A DNA stretch of 64,000 nt from Hymenopellis radicata (lineage: Eukaryota > Basidiomycota > Agaricomycetes > Agaricales > Physalacriaceae). Each line of letters begins with the position of its first letter. Position 1 is the first letter of the stretch. The notes beneath the pieces were generated by a model. It was not told the origin of the DNA, searched no databases, and saw nothing but the letters and a program-made list of their open reading frames with translations. Shown piece after piece: positions 1 through 13,524 of the stretch. The stretch is taken from the NCBI GenBank assembly GCA_015501595.1, contig JADNRX010000118.1:62001-126000 (forward strand), read 5' to 3'. The translations under genes and the position numbers were made by a program.

Positions 1-255
1 AGTATGTCTATTCTCCGCCGCTTCACCGCAATTAATGCTTTGAGGTACGCTTACATTCAATTCCACTGGTCCCACTTGTGTGGACCTGCGCAGGTTTGCA
101 GCGTTTTCCATGCCATTACGGTCTTGTGATCTTGTGATCTGTCTGGGTCTGTGCTCTGACCTTCGCGTTCCTCCTCGGCCCGGTGACAACGCTTGTCATA
201 CTTCAGCATGCCAATGTGCGGCAGAAGGCGCCATTCCGCCATTTCGCCGTCGCGA

Positions 256-262
256 TATAAAA
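256..262 (+). promoter_or_regulatory. TATA box of the pectin methylesterase gene
   Basis: TATAAAA lies 53 bases before the ATG at 315, a usual core-promoter spacing for a fungal gene. Nothing else recognisable is seen in the first 255 bases. Confidence 0.55.
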
Positions 263-314
263 GGCCTTGTGCGGCAGGTTGATTGCCACCCACCCGGTTA
301 CACCTGGATGCGTT

Positions 315-1625
315 ATGGCTCTACTTCAACTTTTCATCAGTCTCTGCCTTCTTCAAGTGGTCTTTGCCGCATCGAGGACCTCTCCACCTTCTGGTTCTAA
401 GGTTGTGCGTGCAGGAACGACCACCTCTGGGGAGTATAGCACTCTTACAGCTGCTATCAACGCTCTTCCGAATGATTCCACCTCGCAGTCTATCTTCATA
501 TATCCGGGCACGTACAGCGAGCAGGTGTACATTACCCGTACAGGTCCGCTTACGGTCTGTACCACTCCTCGTTGTGGCTCATAAGAATTACTAATACTCG
601 AACAGATCTACGGCTACACCTCGAACACGGATACGTATACTGGCAATCAAGTAACTATCTCTGCCAACGTTACTGCGAGCTCAGCGGGATCGAACGATGC
701 CAGTGGAACACTTCGCATTCACAAGAATGACTTCAAGTGAATGCCATAACGCAAAGATTCTTCTCGGCGAAACTGTGTTCTGATGCGTCGACAGAATGTA
801 CAACGTGAATGTTGCCAACACGTACGGCAAGGGAACCCAGGCCATTGCGATTAGCCAATACGGCAGTCGAGTTGGCCTCTACGCGTGCAGTTTCACTGGC
901 TATCAGGACACTTTGTTAGCCAACGCCGGCACTCAGGTCTATCTCAAAGGCTACATCGAAGTAAGCTGATCATTGTTCGCTGTTTTTTCGCTTATATCCT
1001 CTCCAGGGCGCAACAGACTTCATTTTCGGGAGAACTGGGCTCGCGTATTTTGGTGGCAATACCATTGCTGTCAAGGGCCCAGGTTGGGTAACTGCCAGTG
1101 GAAGGGAATCGGACGATTCTGGAAGTTGTGAGCGTCTCCGTTGGACCAGTCGGATACAGCTGACATGATAACGAAAGATGTCCTCGAGGGCAACACAATT
1201 GTTCTCGCTAGCAGTGCCTCGTCCGATACAAGTGGAAGTGTATACCTGGGACGCCCCTGGGGAGGTAAGCGTAGCCTTTTAAAGTTCGCACCGTGACTAA
1301 TGCCTTTCCATCTCAGCCTATGCAAAGTACGTTTTCGTTGTTTTCATTCCAGCGAGGAATGAACGTTCTGTACCATAGGGTCATCTACAAAAATACGGTG
1401 ATTACAGCGCCTTTGAACAAAGCGCTGTGGTCAGTTTGGAACACCGGAGACGAACGCACGGATCACATCTTGTTCGCTGAATATAACACGACAGGCAGCG
1501 GGGCCTCTGGAGCTTCTCGCCCCTCTTTTGCTACAGTCCTGTCCGCTAGCCAAGCAGCGTCATATTCTATCTCGAGTGCTGTTGGCAGTGATTACGCGAG
1601 CTGGGTTGATTCCGCTTACCTTTAA
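315..1625 (+). CDS. Secreted pectin methylesterase (pectinesterase, CE8)
   Basis: Removes methyl esters from homogalacturonan in plant cell walls; secreted. The ATG at 315 opens a signal peptide (MALLQLFISLCLLQVVFA) followed by the mature start. About six short introns interrupt the gene; for example, the one before ITYGY-like sequence ends at the AG near 605. Family motifs appear in order: a GTQAIAIS block, FTGYQDTL with the catalytic-site Gln/Asp, GATDFIFG with the second catalytic Asp, and VYLGRPWG with the substrate-binding Arg and Trp. The C-terminal part from about 1380 to the TAA at 1625 is one open exon. The length of roughly 320 residues suits fungal enzymes of the family. A TATA box sits just upstream. 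No lesion is seen; exon edges in the middle are inferred. Confidence 0.93.
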
Positions 1626-1821
1626 TTTGGTACGGTATCGAAAGTACACGCGTTGGCGTTGTAAATTAGTTTCGAATTGCCAGAATTTACGTCGCATGGT
1701 CTTCTAAGCATGAAGCTTGAACGTTGAACGCGACCGCGTGTGCGCTTGTTGATGTCATACCTCGTGTATCGGCCCCTATAATCACCATCAATAGACGTGT
1801 CTACTTTCCCCTTCTCTCGTC

Positions 1822-4383
1822 ATGCCAGATCCTCAACTGAGGAAAAGGAAAAAGAAATCCGCCACAAAAGCGCCAGATACCCGCACAGATGTTGTTAGAA
1901 TCTCCTCGTTCACCCATGCTTTGCTCATGCTAGTCTCCAGGCAAACACTACAAACGATCTGGAGGTAGACTTGTCCTCTATCCAGCAATATGTCAAAATT
2001 CTTTGGATACCGCTTCTGGTATGCTTTGGCGTATTTATATATCTGGTAAGTGACTCTGTGATTGTGTTAGTCTCACTCTCTTATCTCTGTGTTAGAATCC
2101 GGAAACTGCCAAGCAAGTACTTGGCTCATGGCTTGGAGACGATATATTCGACGGCATGCATCGTCCAGGCGCACAACAAGCTAACTTGAGTGCGGACACG
2201 GAAAAAAGAGATGCCGTAGTAGAGGCGTTCAAAGTGAGTGTTAGCTCTTCCACTAGCGCGCAGTCATTGAAGCTCTCACCAGTACGCGTGGGGAGCATAT
2301 GGTCAGTTGCAGGTTGTTTAAATGATGCCTCTGCCTCAACCATGGTATGCAGAACGTGACGCGATGGGGGCCGACGAATACCATCCTATAAGTCGGAATG
2401 GATCCAACCTAACGGAAGCCGGAGGAATTGGATACACGGTTGTCGACTCACTCGACGCTATCCTTATGATGGGCTTACAAGATGAATATGCCCGTGCCCG
2501 TAAATGGGTAGACGAGAAACTGACATTCGACAAGGACGGAGACTTCAACACTTTCGAGGTGGGTCATCGGGACATTACAGTCTCCATGGTACTTATGTTC
2601 CATAGACTACTATTCGCGTTCTAGGTGGTCTCCTATCCGTGTATCATCTTACGGGGAACGATCCACTGTACCTCGAACGCGCCGTTGACCTCGCTGAACG
2701 CATTATGCCCGCTTTTGACACGCCAACCGGGTTACCTCTACCAATGGTGAATCTTGCTCAACGTAAGGGCGTACCGGACAGAGAACTGCCCCAGTTGGTC
2801 AGTACGGCAGAAATATCAACACTACAGCTAGAGCTGCGTTACTTGAGCTTCCTTACTGACAATGAAGTGTACTGGGAGAAAGCGGAAAATGTGCGTTTCT
2901 TATGTCAACCCAAGGGTAATCAGTCAAAAAGGCTTTGCTCACGTCCTACAAGGTTATGAAGACGATCAAACTTGCGAGAATGCCGCATGGTCTCGCTTCA
3001 ATCTACATGCAGTGCGTATAACTCAATTTGATAATTTCAAACACATGAACGACAGAACATAGCGTTGAAGGTGGTCAATTCGTCCCGTCAGCCATTCGAC
3101 TCGGGTCTCGAGGGGATTCCTACTATGAATATCTGTTGTACGCCGAATTCTATGCTGCAGTCGCACTGGTCTGAATGTATCCACAGGAAGCAGTATCTCC
3201 AGACGGTAAAGTTTTGTTATGCCGTTCCTGATTTTCTCTCTAATGAATACAGAACCGGACGGAAGATGTTTATCGTGAAGTGGGTGGCCGCTTTCCCTCC
3301 CTGAAACGCCACTGAATTTCCTGCCCGATAGATGTATGACGACACAATGCAGGCCATTCATCAGTACATCATTCAAGAAAGTACGACTAAAAAGATGATA
3401 TACACGGCAGAGCTCATACCCGAGCGTCACCCATCGGGTGAGATGTATGTGTATACCATCCACTCCGTTTTCCTTCGCACTCATAGCATTCAGTACGTGG
3501 CGGTTAACACCTAAGCAAGATCACCTTGTGTGTTTCTTTGGCGGATCCCTCATGCTTGGCGCCACAACCGCCGGGGCCTTATACGACACGGTTTCCATCC
3601 CACCTAAAGCATCACAGCTAACCGTAGCCGGTCTTCGGGACTGGAAGTCCGGCGAGGCTCTGATCAAGACGTGCATGGACACTCATGATACCGCGACGTA
3701 AGGCACCCGCGTTGATTCCTGTTCGTAATGTGTAACCTGCTTCCGCGTCGTTTGCAGTGGTTTATCGCCGGAGATTGTGCACTTCCGCATCCCGAGCGAC
3801 GGGATGGATGAGCTCGAGATCGCTCCTTCGGACTGGTACATCAAAGGCGCGAAGTGGGTTAAATTTATTCTTAACTTCTTGCTGCTTATGCTGACACCTT
3901 GCGAGGCCGGGCGCGTTTCCGCCTTACGATGCACGGTACATGTTGAGGCCCGAGACGGTCGAGTCTTTGTTCTTGGCGTGGAGGCTTACGGGAGACCAAA
4001 AATACCGTGATTACGGTTGGGGGATTTTCCAGGCAATAGAGAAGTATTGCAAGGTTAACACGGGAGGGTATGCAACTATCGTAAACGTTGATGAGGTTCC
4101 CGTGAGATTGGAAGATAAGATGGAAACATTCTTTTTGGTGCTGAAAGTTTTACTTGATATGTGGCGTCTTACTCATGTACATTTTCAGAGCGAAACTTTA
4201 AAATACCTGTTCTTGCTGTTCGAGGACGCCAGTGTTTTCCCGTTACAAGGTGGGTTCGCCTCGTTATTTCCGTCGTCATGAAGAGGCTGAGTAACTGTGT
4301 GATTACCATCAGACTATGTTTTCAACACTGAAGCTCATCCACTTCCAATATTTACGCCAACTATACGCACAGGCTTCTCCTAA
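1822..4383 (+). CDS. ER class I alpha-1,2-mannosidase (GH47)
   Basis: Trims Man9 N-glycans in the ER or early Golgi. The ATG at 1822 starts a short basic cytosolic tail (KRKKK). After an intron with a weak GTTGTT donor comes one hydrophobic segment (ILWIPLLVCFGVFIYL), giving a type II membrane protein. The lumenal domain shows YAWGAYERDAMG, a GGIGYTVVDSLD block, STAEISTLQLE, YYEYLLKQYLQT (after splicing), LVCFFGGSLMLGA, RPETVESLFLAWRLT, LEDKMETFFLSETLKYL and the C-terminal VFNTEAHPLP motif, whose Thr binds calcium in known structures. At least nine introns are needed, all with good splice sites except the first. It ends tail to tail with the PIH1 gene, 278 bases away. The spliced length of roughly 550-580 residues is normal. 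Confidence 0.93.
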
Positions 4384-4661
4384 GCGTTAATCTAATTTAT
4401 CTTATTTCATTCGAGACGATGGAACACGGCAGGGTGTATATACATTTTCGAAACCTCTGGCAAACATCGAGTATGATGACACCGCTATAGCACGCCGGTG
4501 GAGAGTGATATAAACACCGGTATATATAATGTACTTGGCAAGTTGCATTGTGAATCATTGGAGCGATGCTAGAGTTGGACAGAAAACTCCTCTCCGTGCA
4601 AACCATCTACGTTGTGGCGTAAACATCTACAGGTTTAAGGCGATTTCTATACAACATACCT

Positions 4662-5590
4662 TCAAGCATTGAGAATCAAAACACGTTCCGCGACGCGCCA
4701 TTCAGACGTAGCTGAATCCACTAAGAAGGGCCGTTGACGCTTGAGCGACAATACGTCCGATTGAGGATAACGCGATATCAGCTCCGCGTCCGAGAGTGTC
4801 ATGTCGACATCAAGGCTGTAAGAGGGCATGGTGGATACGGAGAGAATGATACGACGGGGCTCAAGATCAAGCGCTGTCTCTTGAACCAGCTTGTGGGTGA
4901 GATCGCGGACCAGAATACGAACTTGGAGGGCGTCTCCGTCTTTCCTCCATGTCCAAGAAAGTGGCTGTAGTATTTGGTCTGAATCGGGTGTAATCTCTTC
5001 GATAAGGGGTTTAGTAGTGGAAGACGTGGGTACTTCTGGTTTGGCATAATCAATGCTCGGGATAGTCGCCGTCCGCGGTGCAAGTGTCCCTTTCGAGACA
5101 ATGTTCGGCGTGCCGATGGTTCTAGAGAGCACGATCCCGAACTGTATCTCGATCCTCTGCAGGGCTAGCTCTACGAGAAATAGTTTCAGGTCTGGATCCC
5201 GTAAGACCCGCGATTTTAGCGACTTGTTGTAGATGCAGTCAAAGACGAGACTTGGCTTTCCAGCTAGGGCAAAGCATTAGGCTACTGAGAGAAAGCAAGA
5301 AGCCAGGGCGCACCCTTATCGACGTCTGGCCTGGGCTCAGAAACGATGACTGGCACGAACCAGTCGTCTCCGGTGAGCTGGTCATCGTCGTGGCCTTTCA
5401 TGGCACGCTGTATCGACTCTTCGCTGCCAGGTGGAGGCGCGGGTACCTGGACATCCCAGGCAATGTTGACAAAGACCTTCAACCCCTTCAATCCATGTTT
5501 GTTATCATCAAGCGTAACAGTTTTGACGCAAAAGCCGGCGGTGGGCTTTAACGAAACTTGTTTCGACGGAATAGATGTGGAGGCAGACAT
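4662..5590 (-). CDS. PIH1 domain protein (R2TP complex subunit, Pih1/PIH1D1-like)
   Basis: Known family members link Hsp90 with the Rvb1/Rvb2-Tah1 (R2TP) machinery that assembles snoRNPs and PIKK kinases. The ATG is at 5590. A 50-base intron (5264-5313, GTGCGC to CTAG) joins PRPDVDKA to GKPSLVFDCIYNKSL, the signature core of the PIH1 domain, followed by LFLVELALQRIE. The second half (about residue 180 to the end) contains a loop rich in Ser, Thr and Pro and a C-terminal region (VQVRILVRDLTHK, then a beta-rich tail) that fits the CS-like domain of the family. It is divergent from the DAHP synthase gene, sharing a 334-base promoter interval. No damage is seen. Assignment to Pih1 rather than another PIH paralogue rests on the domain core alone. 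Confidence 0.85.
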
Positions 5591-5817
5591 TGCAAGCCAC
5601 GTGCGCGACTCGGCGATCGCAATATTGATCGAGCATGAAATTTCTCACCTTCGTGTTTTGTGAGTCACTCTTGCCTTTTGCCTCCATTCTACCCAAATCT
5701 AGCTAACGCTTTCGGACGCGTGCATTCACTTGCTGACTTTCCCATACTAAAATCTAATCTGCCGTAACACCTGCCTACCCACTTTCCTCTTGACACGTCA
5801 AAAGCCATGCATTCTGC

Positions 5818-5824
5818 TATAAAA
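5818..5824 (+). promoter_or_regulatory. TATA box of the DAHP synthase gene
   Basis: TATAAAA lies 101 bases before the ATG at 5925. It is followed by a pyrimidine-rich CT stretch typical of highly expressed basidiomycete promoters. Confidence 0.5.
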
Positions 5825-5924
5825 GAGGCCAGTCCCTTCAGATTCCGTCAGTCATCTCATCCTCTCTCATCTTCTCTCTCAAACACACTCCATCTCTCCA
5901 GCTATACCACCCGCCGAAGAAGAC

Positions 5925-7268
<1,344 letters not shown>

Positions 7269-8087
7269 ATTTCATTACTCGCCTATCTGTACTTGTATAA
7301 TAGATACTTCTGGGAAGATTGCTATAATATTATATGATGGGCTAGCCCCAATAGAGACATACTTACACTGTAGGATCCTTAAGCGTCAGCTGAACCGCAG
7401 CATTGTAGACTACACAATATTCTCCGGGAAGGAAGGAGGACTAAGAATGATTCATTGCTCTCTCAAGGCTCGAACCATCTTGATCTTCTTCGGATACCAG
7501 ACTCCGATTTGTGGCATTTTCAGATTGAGTCGGGGAGAGTCTTTCGCTGAAGTTTATCGTATCACAATGCTGCGAAACAGATCGTGGCCATACAGGATGC
7601 AGTGAATGGCCACTGGCCACGCATCGGCCGAGTCAAGTTCGCATTGAATTGTGCTTCGTGCTCTAGCGCTAGTAGAGATCTAAATGAATGGTCCACTGTT
7701 TCGAGGGCTTGTAAGAAGAAGTCTTTCAGACTTAATGGTAACCGTGACACCCATCTGGTGTATAGAAGTGAACATAGCCTTCAACACCGACGTCGTGTTG
7801 TACTTTGTAGAGCAGAAGAGTTATCAACTGTTTCAATGACTTGGTGGATCTATTTATATCATACCCAACTTGACCGCGATGCCGCAGCGAAGGCTGTAGT
7901 GTACAGGTGAGCAGAACCTCCAGACTTTCTGGCAGAGGATGTCAGGGCGTCATTATGATATGCTGAAACGACTGAGGAAATATTCCGCATGTTTTTGAAA
8001 GTCAACCAATGCATTAGGTGGATATGAAATGATTCGGCGGCAAGTAGTACGCCACTGCCCCCAGCCTCACGTTCCGCGCGTATTATC
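7269..8087. other. Intergenic, no convincing gene
   Basis: About 820 bases after DAHP synthase. Open frames are short and show no family signal. The last 120 bases (from about 7966) resemble stretches near 14350 and 15020: a block with TATTCCGCATGTTTTT and another with CCAATGCATTA followed by GATTCGGCGGC. These appear to be dispersed copies of one repeat or of duplicated flanks. Confidence 0.5.
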
Positions 8088-8220
8088 GACACCCATCCTC
8101 GAGCATTATCGAAAGGTTGGCCAGGTCGCCGATGTACGTTTACCTCTTCCTTGGTTGGCGAATACTGATACATTTGTTCTAGATTGACAGCTCTCTTTCT
8201 ATCTACGAAGTTCGTGTTGG
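8088..8220 (+). pseudogene. UMP-CMP kinase gene fragment (copy 1)
   Basis: The frame reads TPILEHYRKVGQVAD up to a GTACGT donor, then a short intron ending in CTAG, then IDSSLSIYEV. This matches two successive exons of the intact UMP-CMP kinase at 49743-50587 (MPVIEHYRQFGKVAE, intron, VDSTVSIDEV), including intron position and donor. The rest of the gene is absent here. The fragment lies at the 3' side of the DUF2235-WD40 gene and points towards it, exactly as in the second copy of the block. It cannot make an enzyme. Confidence 0.7.
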
Positions 8221-8573
8221 TAGTTTCCCTGTATTCCCTGTCTACGAATCTGTTTTCCTTAGTACTTCGACTAAGTAATCTAAGTCTGCGAGCTGTAATG
8301 CATTCTGTGGGGTTGATTCTGAGTTCCTATCTTGGCTAAAGTGCCATTGTAGTGATGTCGAGGCCACTCCGCGATGAATTAGAATCACGATAGTGGGGAT
8401 GGTGATGTTGTCCTCGGCGCCACTCTTCCGCGTGTGATACTTATAAGCGCGGTCTAATAAATGTTTGCCTGGAAGACTCGATTGGTATAGGGTAGGTACT
8501 ACATAGGAAGGGAAGTATAAAATGACAACGCTCTTGCGCTCTTGTAGATCTGAGATGGCGCCGTTCGACGTCG

Positions 8574-11500
8574 TTAATCACTCATCCTGTGCTCAGAATA
8601 AACATCGTGTTTAATGATACGAACACGACTTACCATGCGACCATACCTAGAGGAAGTGATAGTCTCGATATCCCACACTCTAACAGTGCCGTCCCTGCTT
8701 CCGGAGACAATGCGTTTACCGTCGGGAGAAAATGCGACCGACCACACCACATTTTCATGTCCGACAAATGTCTCCAGTAATTTGCACGTCGCAACATCCC
8801 AAACTGTGATAGTATGATCGGAAGATCCCGACACCAGGAGTTTCGAATCCGGGGAAAAACAGACAGAGGTCATGATTATGCCGTAAGTGTTTCCTCTCAA
8901 TTGTCCGCTTTCCTCCCCTGATTTAGTATCCCATATCCGTATTAGACCGCCCAGAGAACCGGCGGCGAGCAGCTCTCCGTTAATAGAACATGCAATACAC
9001 GAATGCCGGTCGTCCCCTCTCACCGGGAGCGTAAACAAGCACTTCCTGGTCGCTGCGTTCCACACCTGGAATTCCCTAGATCGGGTACTGTAAGCTGCCA
9101 TAGTGTCACCCTGTGGTGAGAACGCAATGTGATCGACTCGACTGGTATACCCTTCCATCAACTTTACGGTGTTCTTGCCGACGTTCCAAAAGAGTTCTTC
9201 ACCCTGCAACGCGACAATGTCCTCCTCCTGGTTCGGATCCTGATTTCGCAAGAAACCAACAGAGTTACGGTAAATCACGTCCTTGAATAAATCGCTCCCC
9301 GCCTCGGAAAGTTGTCGCTGCTCTTCACTCCAGTTGAAGACTTGAACGAATCCGCCTACAAGTCCTTGCCACCCTCCTACGACACATCGTCCACCATTAG
9401 ACGAGAATGCGATCGCGAAAACATCGCCCGTTGTTGGCACTTGTGCCACTGCCTCGCCAGTATACGCATCCGAGACGCGGAGATGCCCATCCCAGCTACC
9501 ATGGAAAATGTACTTGCCGTCCTTTGAGAACACTGTACACCACACATCGTAGGCTGTCTGTATAATCGGAACAGTGAACCCACGCAAGAATTGTCTGGCC
9601 GTGTCTTCATCTTTCTCGTTCCCGCCGCTCAGCAGCTTGTTGATCAAGGGAGAGGCGGTGCCAAGATTGATCTGCCTGCGTCGAATCCTCAAGGGAGAGA
9701 GCTCCTTATTGAAGGCATCGAGAATCTCGCTGCCGAGGTGCTCACTGGATCCTGGCTCTAAGAGTAGGTCGATGAGAGCGCTGAGTAAGTCCTCCTGCCA
9801 CTGTGGATCTAGTCTTGATTTCAGCAGTGCGATCGACTGGAATTGAGTGGGATGTACCTGACTGGGATTCTGAGTGCATTTGGATCTTCAGGTTGCTGTC
9901 GGAGCCCTTGAAGTGCAAATTCAAGAGCATGATGCGTGCACGTTCGTATTCGTTGAATTCAAGATAATGCGGATAGTTTGGAGCCGAAAGGAGCGCACCA
10001 ATTTGCTGTCTAAGTGTTGTTGGATGCAACGGTGTATCGGAGGGCATAGGCCATATTGCTGGGTCCAATGCATTTGCTTTTGGTACCCAACTCTCCGGTG
10101 TCAAACAGACAGACAAATGTAGCTTCTGGCCATAGGATATCGTGCGGCCGCGCCCCAGATGAGGTCTATTGATTTTGTAAAGCAGAGAACAATCAAATGA
10201 AGGAAAACTTACATTTGAGCAGTGGAAAACGGAATCAGTATAGGCAAGGCGCTTCATAGGAAACACCTCCAGCAACCACCATGGCCACGTGAGGGACTCA
10301 ATGATATCAACCATCTTCGGTGAGTGAAGTTCGTTGCGCATTTCATCCATACGGAGATCAGCCTTTTTTGCTTCAGAAACCATCCATCTTAAAGGTGGCA
10401 CCTGGCGCGACATGTCCGTATTTTCAGCATTTCCGCCACCACTGAGATCATGTAAGTGTTTGTGTGTTAAATATGATACATGCTGCACGTACATGTCTGA
10501 ATGAGTCCCCGCAAACCACACTTCTTTCACGTCAACAGTCCATTTGCTTTGTCTAGGGGTTTCGGTAATGGAATGCGAGGGGGGCGGCTGAGTGGGTGGC
10601 TCTTGAGCGGGTCCAGGCTCCATGAGTCTTCTGAATAGTCGCCTTCGTGCGAACCAACCCCCATGCTGAGTGCGCGACACCTGGGCGGGCAGCGCTTCAT
10701 GCTTCATGCTTCCCCCATTGGCGTATTCGGGTAAAAATTTGACGCGTCGCTCATCGAGTGCTAGCGCATGACGGAAATAGCATACATGCTCCATTCCATC
10801 TGTAGTGCCCGGAAGCAGCTTGCGGGCGCGAATGACACCGACCGATGATACAGTGTCCCTAAAATCCACCTTGTTGAATATTATGACTCCATACCGTGTA
10901 AGAACTGTCATACCAGGCGCCAACAAAGTGGACCTTGACATCTTTACGTGAGAACGATCGCTTGAAGTTCTTGCAAAGGACGGAGTCCTTATCGTCCTCC
11001 CGAGAATATAGCTCATATGCACTGAATATTGTGAGAGCAGTCAATGCAGTACGTGACATACTCACAACGGTATCTGCATCTCATTTCCCTTATGTATGAG
11101 GCCGACCTATATTGAAATCGGATCACTGTGGGGTTTGGGGAAAGACGTCACAGAAGTGTTTACCTTCTCAATCATTGCCGAAATCACGCGCACTTGATAC
11201 GCGCCGCGCGAGAATCCTGTGAGTAGGTCGGAATGAAGGAGCACATATGAAGTGAAGGTTACTAACCGAAAAGATATATACAATCCCCGGGCTCATAGTT
11301 ATCCGACAGCCAGCGATAGGCGCCACACACTATGCGCTCAAAGTTCCTACGTGATATTTATTACCGGGAAGAAGTCAAGTAACGAAGTTACGCACCATGC
11401 AATCGCCATATCAATCTTGTGCGAGATGGTTCGCCGCAGGTAGGAGAGTGATTTCCAGGAGGGTTTGGCATACGTCCCAATCCCGCTGTTGTACCACGTT

Positions 11501-12126
11501 CGCTGATTGGCCTCTTCCTTTTTGATGAGGCTATAAAACTCGACAACGTTTGAGTTCTGCTCGGACACCTGTTGGCAATGCAAGTACGAGAAGTCCAGCA
11601 GTTCGCACCTTCGTGCCGAATTGATTCGATGTCCCGTCGATGCAAACAACGAGATTCCTCCCGTCTTTCTTGCACCCGCAAGACTGCTTGTCTTCGGGGC
11701 CTTCATCGCGGGTCTTTTTGGTCCCTATGAAACGTTCCAGTTAGCGCCTCGCGCTATCCTTTCCCAAGAGGGAGACGGCATACCGAGGACTGGATCCTGA
11801 AGGCTAGTGAGCCTCGTGCTCTCTCCCGGTCTACCTCGCTGAGATGCTGTTGCGCGGGAGCCGGATGCTGCGTCGGGAAATTCTGGGGGCCCACTCCTGT
11901 GTCATCTTGTTGGCATATGAGCAGGTGCGTAAATGATGCAGAATGGTCTTAAACACGTACTCTGCTTATCTGCGCCCTCCGTAGGTTCGACCGCTTCCTC
12001 ATGCTTGGCATTGCCGGTGTGAGAGTCTACAATTACAGGCTCATTTGGTGCTGTGGACAGAGTCGTTGAGTAACTACCTTCAACCGGTGCAGCATTTGCC
12101 ACAGTGGCCGGTTGGATGTCGGTCAT
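8574..12126 (-). CDS. Tle1-like phospholipase domain (DUF2235) fused to WD40 repeats, copy 1
   Basis: Read leftwards from an ATG at 12126 (MTDIQPATVANAAP). The first exons are low complexity; their exact splicing is uncertain. The DUF2235 hydrolase domain begins with GRNLVVCIDGTSNQFG. After an intron come NSNVVEFYSLI and TWYNSGIGTYA. Further introns give IAWNFERIVCGAYRWL, then IYLFGFSRGAYQVR with the Gly-x-Ser-x-Gly nucleophile elbow, then KVHFVGAWDTVSSVG and FRHALALDERRVKFLP. A linker (about 10150-9700) leads to some six WD40 blades from 9560 to 8620, ending DGTVRVWDIE. A GTAAGT intron near the end would give a stop at 8578 instead of 8574. The domain is known from bacterial Tle1 lipases. 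The fungal WD40 fusions resemble NLR-like architectures, but their function is unknown. All required splice sites are present, so this copy looks intact. Confidence 0.8.
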
Positions 12127-13524
12127 CTTGGACGTTGGTAGTCGACCTTGGAGGACGGGAAGCAAGCTGTCGCACCGCGAGTATCGGATACTAGGAGGGA
12201 GTCTGAAATACCAATGAACAGGATCAATGTTCCTATCCCAATGATGCATCATTGAATTGAACATACCGCAATGATGTTGCTTCGCAAAAACATTAGCTCC
12301 GGGAAGACTTACGCACCGATTAGCAGGACAAGTCTGTTTACAGACGGCGCAGAAACGCGTCTCGACATGAGGACTGAGCTTACCCCATCAGCTGGGAGAC
12401 ATCCTCGGGTGGGTACTTGGTTTGCGAGAAGGTGAGAAGCCTGCAGGCTCGCAATCAATCAACCTAGAAGAACAAAACATGAATCATACCTTTTCAACAT
12501 AACCAAACACGGCATAGAAGACGTTCAATCTTGCGTTCAATTCACCGGCACGTCGCAACTGACGAGCAGACATATTTGCTCATCAGGAAAATGCCAACGC
12601 CGAAACACGAATGTAGCGCTTAAGAGCATGTCTTCCTTTCCTTCCGCGTTGGGGCCTTCCTTGCGGAGACAGTATTACGCGCGACATTGGCCATGGTGGA
12701 TCCTTAACGAGAGGTTAATCGAGTGGAGTAGGCATCTGCGTCAACTGCGAACGACCTCAATTGACTGCAGCACATATGGAAGATGTTAAGTATCAGAGCT
12801 GACCGTTGAGTGAAATAAGAGACTCACTCGAAGAGTGTTGGCCACAGGAACCAACGATGCGTCATCGCAAGAATTGTACCCTTCGCCCTGAAAAGTATGA
12901 TTAGATGCGAGAAGGGGAAATTGTAGGAGAACCCTAACGGGCGCTAATGGAAGCACTTACCTAGGTGCAGTGGTGAATGGCGGCAACATGCAAGGGGGCG
13001 GTACTCAGTCAAGCAAGCTTCTGATTGATAAACGCATGAACCTGTGCTGACGACGAAATGAGGCTAAGGCAGAGATCCGCTGGGAGTTCTACGGGATGTT
13101 CACTAAGTTATCACTGCCAATTGTCGGCACTGAGGTCAACAGATTGGTTAACGTGTCCGATCACTGGGCGCCACCGTCGTGTTGCGCATGTGGTATGTCG
13201 AGGGTGATACCAGGCAGTTTACGGGGCCTACGATGATGAAGGGCTGTTGGGAACACGCGATACCAGTGCATCCTGCAGACTGAACGACATGGTGAAGGTT
13301 CGATAAGTGCTAGGTCCGGTGACTCGAAACAGTTTTTCCTTTCCTGATCTACATCGGGGCTTCGTAGTTTAGTAGCTCATTCTTTAACTTCCACGGAGAC
13401 ATGAGTCCATGATGTGTGATGTGAGATAAAGTGATCTTCAACAGACTTGTAAAACGAGTCGGCGAGAGGATGCATCTGGCTCGATCACGACAGACCCGAA
13501 TGCAGCGAGAAATTGGAGACTCAC
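12127..13524. other. Upstream flank of the DUF2235-WD40 gene, one possible small exon
   Basis: Mostly without coding signal. On the minus strand an ATG at 12573 opens MSARQLRRAGELNARLN and runs 28 codons to a good GTATGA donor at about 12490. This may be the first exon of a small unrecognised gene or an upstream exon of the DUF2235-WD40 transcript. The corresponding place in the second copy is altered. The stretch 12640-13020 is homologous to 55900-56380. Nothing is seen from 13020 to 13524. Confidence 0.3.

Larger units (their letters stand above)
8088..13020. repeat. Segmental duplication, left copy of a ~5-kb block
   Basis: The block holds a UMP-CMP kinase fragment, the DUF2235-WD40 gene and its 5' flank. 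The same order and orientation recur at about 51488-56420. Homology is recognisable in introns and in non-coding flanks; for example, the stretch after 8220 with CCTGTCTACGAATCTGTTT and the 5' stretch with ACATTGGCCATG near 12685. Outer limits are approximate because the flanks fade. Confidence 0.75.
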
